Source of the DNA: JBGTBQ01 sp041749275
Lineage (GTDB): Bacteria > Acidobacteriota > Blastocatellia > Pyrinomonadales > Pyrinomonadaceae
Direction of reading: 5' to 3'
DNA length: 6,505 nucleotides
Assembly (NCBI GenBank): GCA_041749275.1
Contig: JBGTBQ010000051.1
Coordinates: forward strand, 1 to 6,505
Each line of letters opens with the position of its first letter. Position 1 is the stretch's first letter. The notes below the pieces were generated by a model. It had not been told where the DNA came from, searched no databases, and was given only the letters and a program-made list of their open reading frames with translations. Of this stretch, positions 4,463 to 6,505 are shown one piece after another. Made by a program: the position numbers and the translations under genes.

Positions 4463-6505
4463 ATGAGCGAACGGCCCCACCCCGACCCCCCCACGACCGC
4501 CGGCAACTTCGCCGAAGCGACCGCCCGCATCGAGCAGGCGCGCAAGGATAACGCGACTGCCCTATTGCTGTATGGGCTTGGCCTGACCGAATTGCCGGAG
4601 TCCATCACCCAACTGTCGCAGCTTCAGGGGCTGTACCTCGACAACAACCAACTGACGACGCTGCCGGAGTCCATCTCCCAACTGTCGCAGCTTCAGGGGC
4701 TGTACCTCAACGGCAACCAACTGACGACGCTGCCGGAGTCCATCTCCCAACTAACACGGCTTCAAAGGTTGGATGTTGACAACAACCAACTGACGACGCT
4801 GCCGGAGTCCATCTCCCAACTGTCGCAGCTTCAGCGGCTGTACCTCACCGGCAACCAACTGACGACGCTGCCGGAGTCCATCTCCCAACTGGCGCAGCTT
4901 CAGGGGCTGTACCTCGACGCCAACCAACTGACGACGCTGCCGGAATCGCTCCGGAATCTCGAACAGCTTGAGCGGCTCTACCTGCATGGGAACAGCGCTC
5001 TCGGCCTGCCGGCGGAAGTGTTGGGGCCGACGTGGGAAGAATATCAGGCCACGCCCGCGAAACCCGCCGGGATTCTGGAATACTACTTCCGCACGCGGGG
5101 CGAGCGGCGTCCGCTCAACGAGGCCAAGCTCATCCTCGTCGGACGCGGCGAAGTGGGCAAGACTTCACTCGTCAACCGGCTGGTGCATCGCAAGTTCAGG
5201 GTCGAGAAAAAGACCGAGGGCATCAAGATTACGGAATGGACGCTCAAGGTTGGCAGGAAGAAGGAAGAGGTGCGGCTCAACGTCTGGGACTTCGGCGGGC
5301 AGGAGATCATGCACGCCACGCACCAGTTTTTCCTGACCGAGCGCAGCCTCTACCTGCTCGTCCTCAACGGGCGCGCGGGCGGCGAAGACGAGGACGCCGA
5401 CTATTGGCTCAAGCTCATCCAGAGCTTCGGCGGCGAGTCGCCCGTCATCATCGTGCTGAACAAGATCAAAGACCATCCCTTCGACGTGAACCGCAGCGCC
5501 CTTGAGCGCAAGTATCCCTTCATCCGCGGCTTCGTCAAGACCGACTGCAAGGCCAATCTCGGCATCGCCGAACTGCATCGCCTCGTCCTCGACGAAACCG
5601 ACGCGCTCGAACACCTGCGCGACGCCTTCCCCGCCGCTTGGTTCTCCATCAAAGACCGGCTCGCCGGGATGAAAGAGAACTACCTCAGCTTTAAGCAATA
5701 CCAAAATGAGTGCGCGAAGCTTGGCGAGGCGGACGAGAAGGCGCAGGAATTACTCGCCGGCTACCTGAACAGCCTCGGCATCGCGCTGAACTACCGCGAA
5801 GACCCGCGCCTCCGAGACACGCACGTCCTCAACCCCCACTGGCTCACCGGCGGCATCTACAAAATCCTCAACGCCGACAAGCTCCAACTGCAAAGAGGCG
5901 AGATTTGCCTCGGCGATCTCGGCGGCATCCTCGACAAGAAAAAGTATCCCGCTGAGATGTACCCCTTCATCCTCGAACTGATGAAGAAATTCGAGCTGTG
6001 TTTCAGTCTGCCCGACGAAGAGTCGCGCTATCTCGTCCCCGAACTGCTCGACAAGCAGGAGCCGACCGCGGCGCGCGAATTCAACCCCGAAGAGTGTCTG
6101 AACTTCGAGTATCACTACCCGGTGCTGCCCGAAGGCTGGCTGCCGCGCTTCATCGTCCGCACGCACGTCTTGAGCGACCATACGCCGCGCTGGCGCACGG
6201 GCGTCGTCCTCAAGCTCGAAGACAACCTCGCGCTCGTCCGCGCCGACGTGCAGGACAGGAAAATCTTCGTCAACATCAAAGGCCCGGTCGCAAGTCGTCG
6301 CCGCCTGCTCTCCATCATCCGCGAAAACTTCGACCACATGCACGCCGACATCCCAAAACTCCAACCCGCCGAAATCGTGCCGCTGCCCGGTCAACCCGGC
6401 GAGCACGTCACCTACGACGAACTGCTCGCGTGGGAACAGGACAGGACAAGGAAGTTTAAGAAAGTGGTGGCCGGAAGCGTCGTCGAACTGGACGTTCAGG
6501 AACTG
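4463..6505 (+). CDS. Roco protein: LRR-Roc GTPase-COR, 3' end outside window
   Basis: The 681 residues seen have no stop, so the gene is cut by the right edge. After a 40-residue polar leader come six 23-residue leucine-rich repeats (41-178). The Roc GTPase domain (about 215-385) has the P-loop GRGEVGKTS (227-235, K233), a likely switch I threonine T251, and switch II DFGGQE (276-281). At the G4 site it reads NKIKD (333-337) where NKxD is usual. TDCKANLGI (360-368) is the probable G5 region. The COR domain follows (about 385-605), with FKQYQNECAKLGEADEKAQE and LNPHWLTGGIYKIL in the first half and PRFIVRTHVL and WRTGVVL in the second. The last 75 residues are a linker, and any output domain lies beyond. 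Roco proteins are dimeric GTPases related to human LRRK2. In bacteria their roles are mostly unknown, though some sit in signalling or defence-like settings. The start is set by the GAGGAG site. No signal peptide or membrane segment is seen. Confidence 0.93.
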   Translation, partial: MSERPHPDPPTTAGNFAEATARIEQARKDNATALLLYGLGLTELPESITQLSQLQGLYLDNNQLTTLPESISQLSQLQGLYLNGNQLTTLPESISQLTRLQRLDVDNNQLTTLPESISQLSQLQRLYLTGNQLTTLPESISQLAQLQGLYLDANQLTTLPESLRNLEQLERLYLHGNSALGLPAEVLGPTWEEYQATPAKPAGILEYYFRTRGERRPLNEAKLILVGRGEVGKTSLVNRLVHRKFRVEKKTEGIKITEWTLKVGRKKEEVRLNVWDFGGQEIMHATHQFFLTERSLYLLVLNGRAGGEDEDADYWLKLIQSFGGESPVIIVLNKIKDHPFDVNRSALERKYPFIRGFVKTDCKANLGIAELHRLVLDETDALEHLRDAFPAAWFSIKDRLAGMKENYLSFKQYQNECAKLGEADEKAQELLAGYLNSLGIALNYREDPRLRDTHVLNPHWLTGGIYKILNADKLQLQRGEICLGDLGGILDKKKYPAEMYPFILELMKKFELCFSLPDEESRYLVPELLDKQEPTAAREFNPEECLNFEYHYPVLPEGWLPRFIVRTHVLSDHTPRWRTGVVLKLEDNLALVRADVQDRKIFVNIKGPVASRRRLLSIIRENFDHMHADIPKLQPAEIVPLPGQPGEHVTYDELLAWEQDRTRKFKKVVAGSVVELDVQEL
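4583..4996 (+). repeat. Six 69-bp tandem units coding the leucine-rich repeats
   Basis: Units begin at 4583, 4652, 4721, 4790, 4859 and 4928, each 69 bases (23 residues, pattern LTTLPESISQL followed by xxLQxLYLxxNQ). Units 2 and 4 differ at 2 bases, and units 2 and 5 at 3 bases. The second half of unit 3 is clearly different, with AT-richer codons (CTA ACA CGG CTT CAA AGG TTG GAT GTT) giving LTRLQRLDV. Unit 6 has diverged and caps the array. The near-identity, including synonymous sites, shows recent copying or gene conversion. The variable residues fall after YL (DN, NG, TG, DA), the solvent-exposed face of such repeats. Confidence 0.93.

Noticed and set aside
4147..4608. Minus-strand open frame across the divergent spacer
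   Set aside because: Much of it translates the palindrome and heptamer arrays and it runs into the Roco 5' end, so it is an open frame created by repeats.
4562..4987. Minus-strand frames opposite the leucine-rich repeats with repeated QLGDGLRQRRQL
   Set aside because: The periodicity is inherited from the 69-bp sense-strand units. There is no ribosome binding site, and the sense product matches a known architecture.
5165..6406. Minus-strand frames opposite the Roc and COR domains
   Set aside because: They are shadows of the Roco gene, with acidic and hydrophobic composition mirroring its codons and no independent motif.

Overview
This is a GC-rich bacterial window with three complete-gene blocks on the minus strand and one large gene running off the right edge on the plus strand. 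Gene content does not fix the taxon. The mix of short interspersed repeats (heptamer arrays of GATTGCG and RGGATGA, a CCACAGAGACACAGAG palindrome, GCCCC/GGGGC hairpins, an ACCGC..GCGGT palindrome) reminds me of Acidobacteriota, especially Blastocatellia-like environmental genomes. That is recollection, unsearched, and only moderately likely.

Layout. Positions 1-201 hold no gene, only small related hairpins just past the end of purK. On the minus strand, in transcription order, come icd (4122 to 2668, NADP-type isocitrate dehydrogenase with a C-terminal extension), a DinB-like metal-binding protein (2474 to 1947), purE (1943 to 1359) and purK (1362 to 202). The last three are packed as one unit: a 3-base gap between dinB and purE, and a 4-base ATGA overlap between purE and purK. 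PurK and PurE act in sequence in purine synthesis (AIR to N5-CAIR to CAIR). The link of the DinB-like protein to them is only positional. icd is separated from this unit by 193 bases holding a 29-bp inverted repeat.

To the right of icd is a 340-base divergent spacer. It holds a perfect 31-bp inverted repeat, a candidate promoter zone and an inverted pair of heptamer arrays. The arrays end 3 bases before the Shine-Dalgarno of a plus-strand gene (4463 to the window end, 681 residues seen, no stop). That gene encodes a bacterial Roco protein: six almost identical 23-residue leucine-rich repeats, a Roc GTPase domain, a COR domain and the start of a C-terminal region that is cut off.

The Roco gene is the most interesting object here. 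Its leucine-rich repeats are near-identical at DNA level (recent tandem copying), its G4 motif is non-standard (NKIKD), and a strong RNA hairpin is predicted directly in front of its ribosome binding site. Bacterial Roco proteins are a poorly understood family, and its C-terminal output domain lies outside the window, so no defence role can be claimed from this sequence. Every non-coding gap carries a different repeat family, and one repeat array has become part of the purE reading frame.
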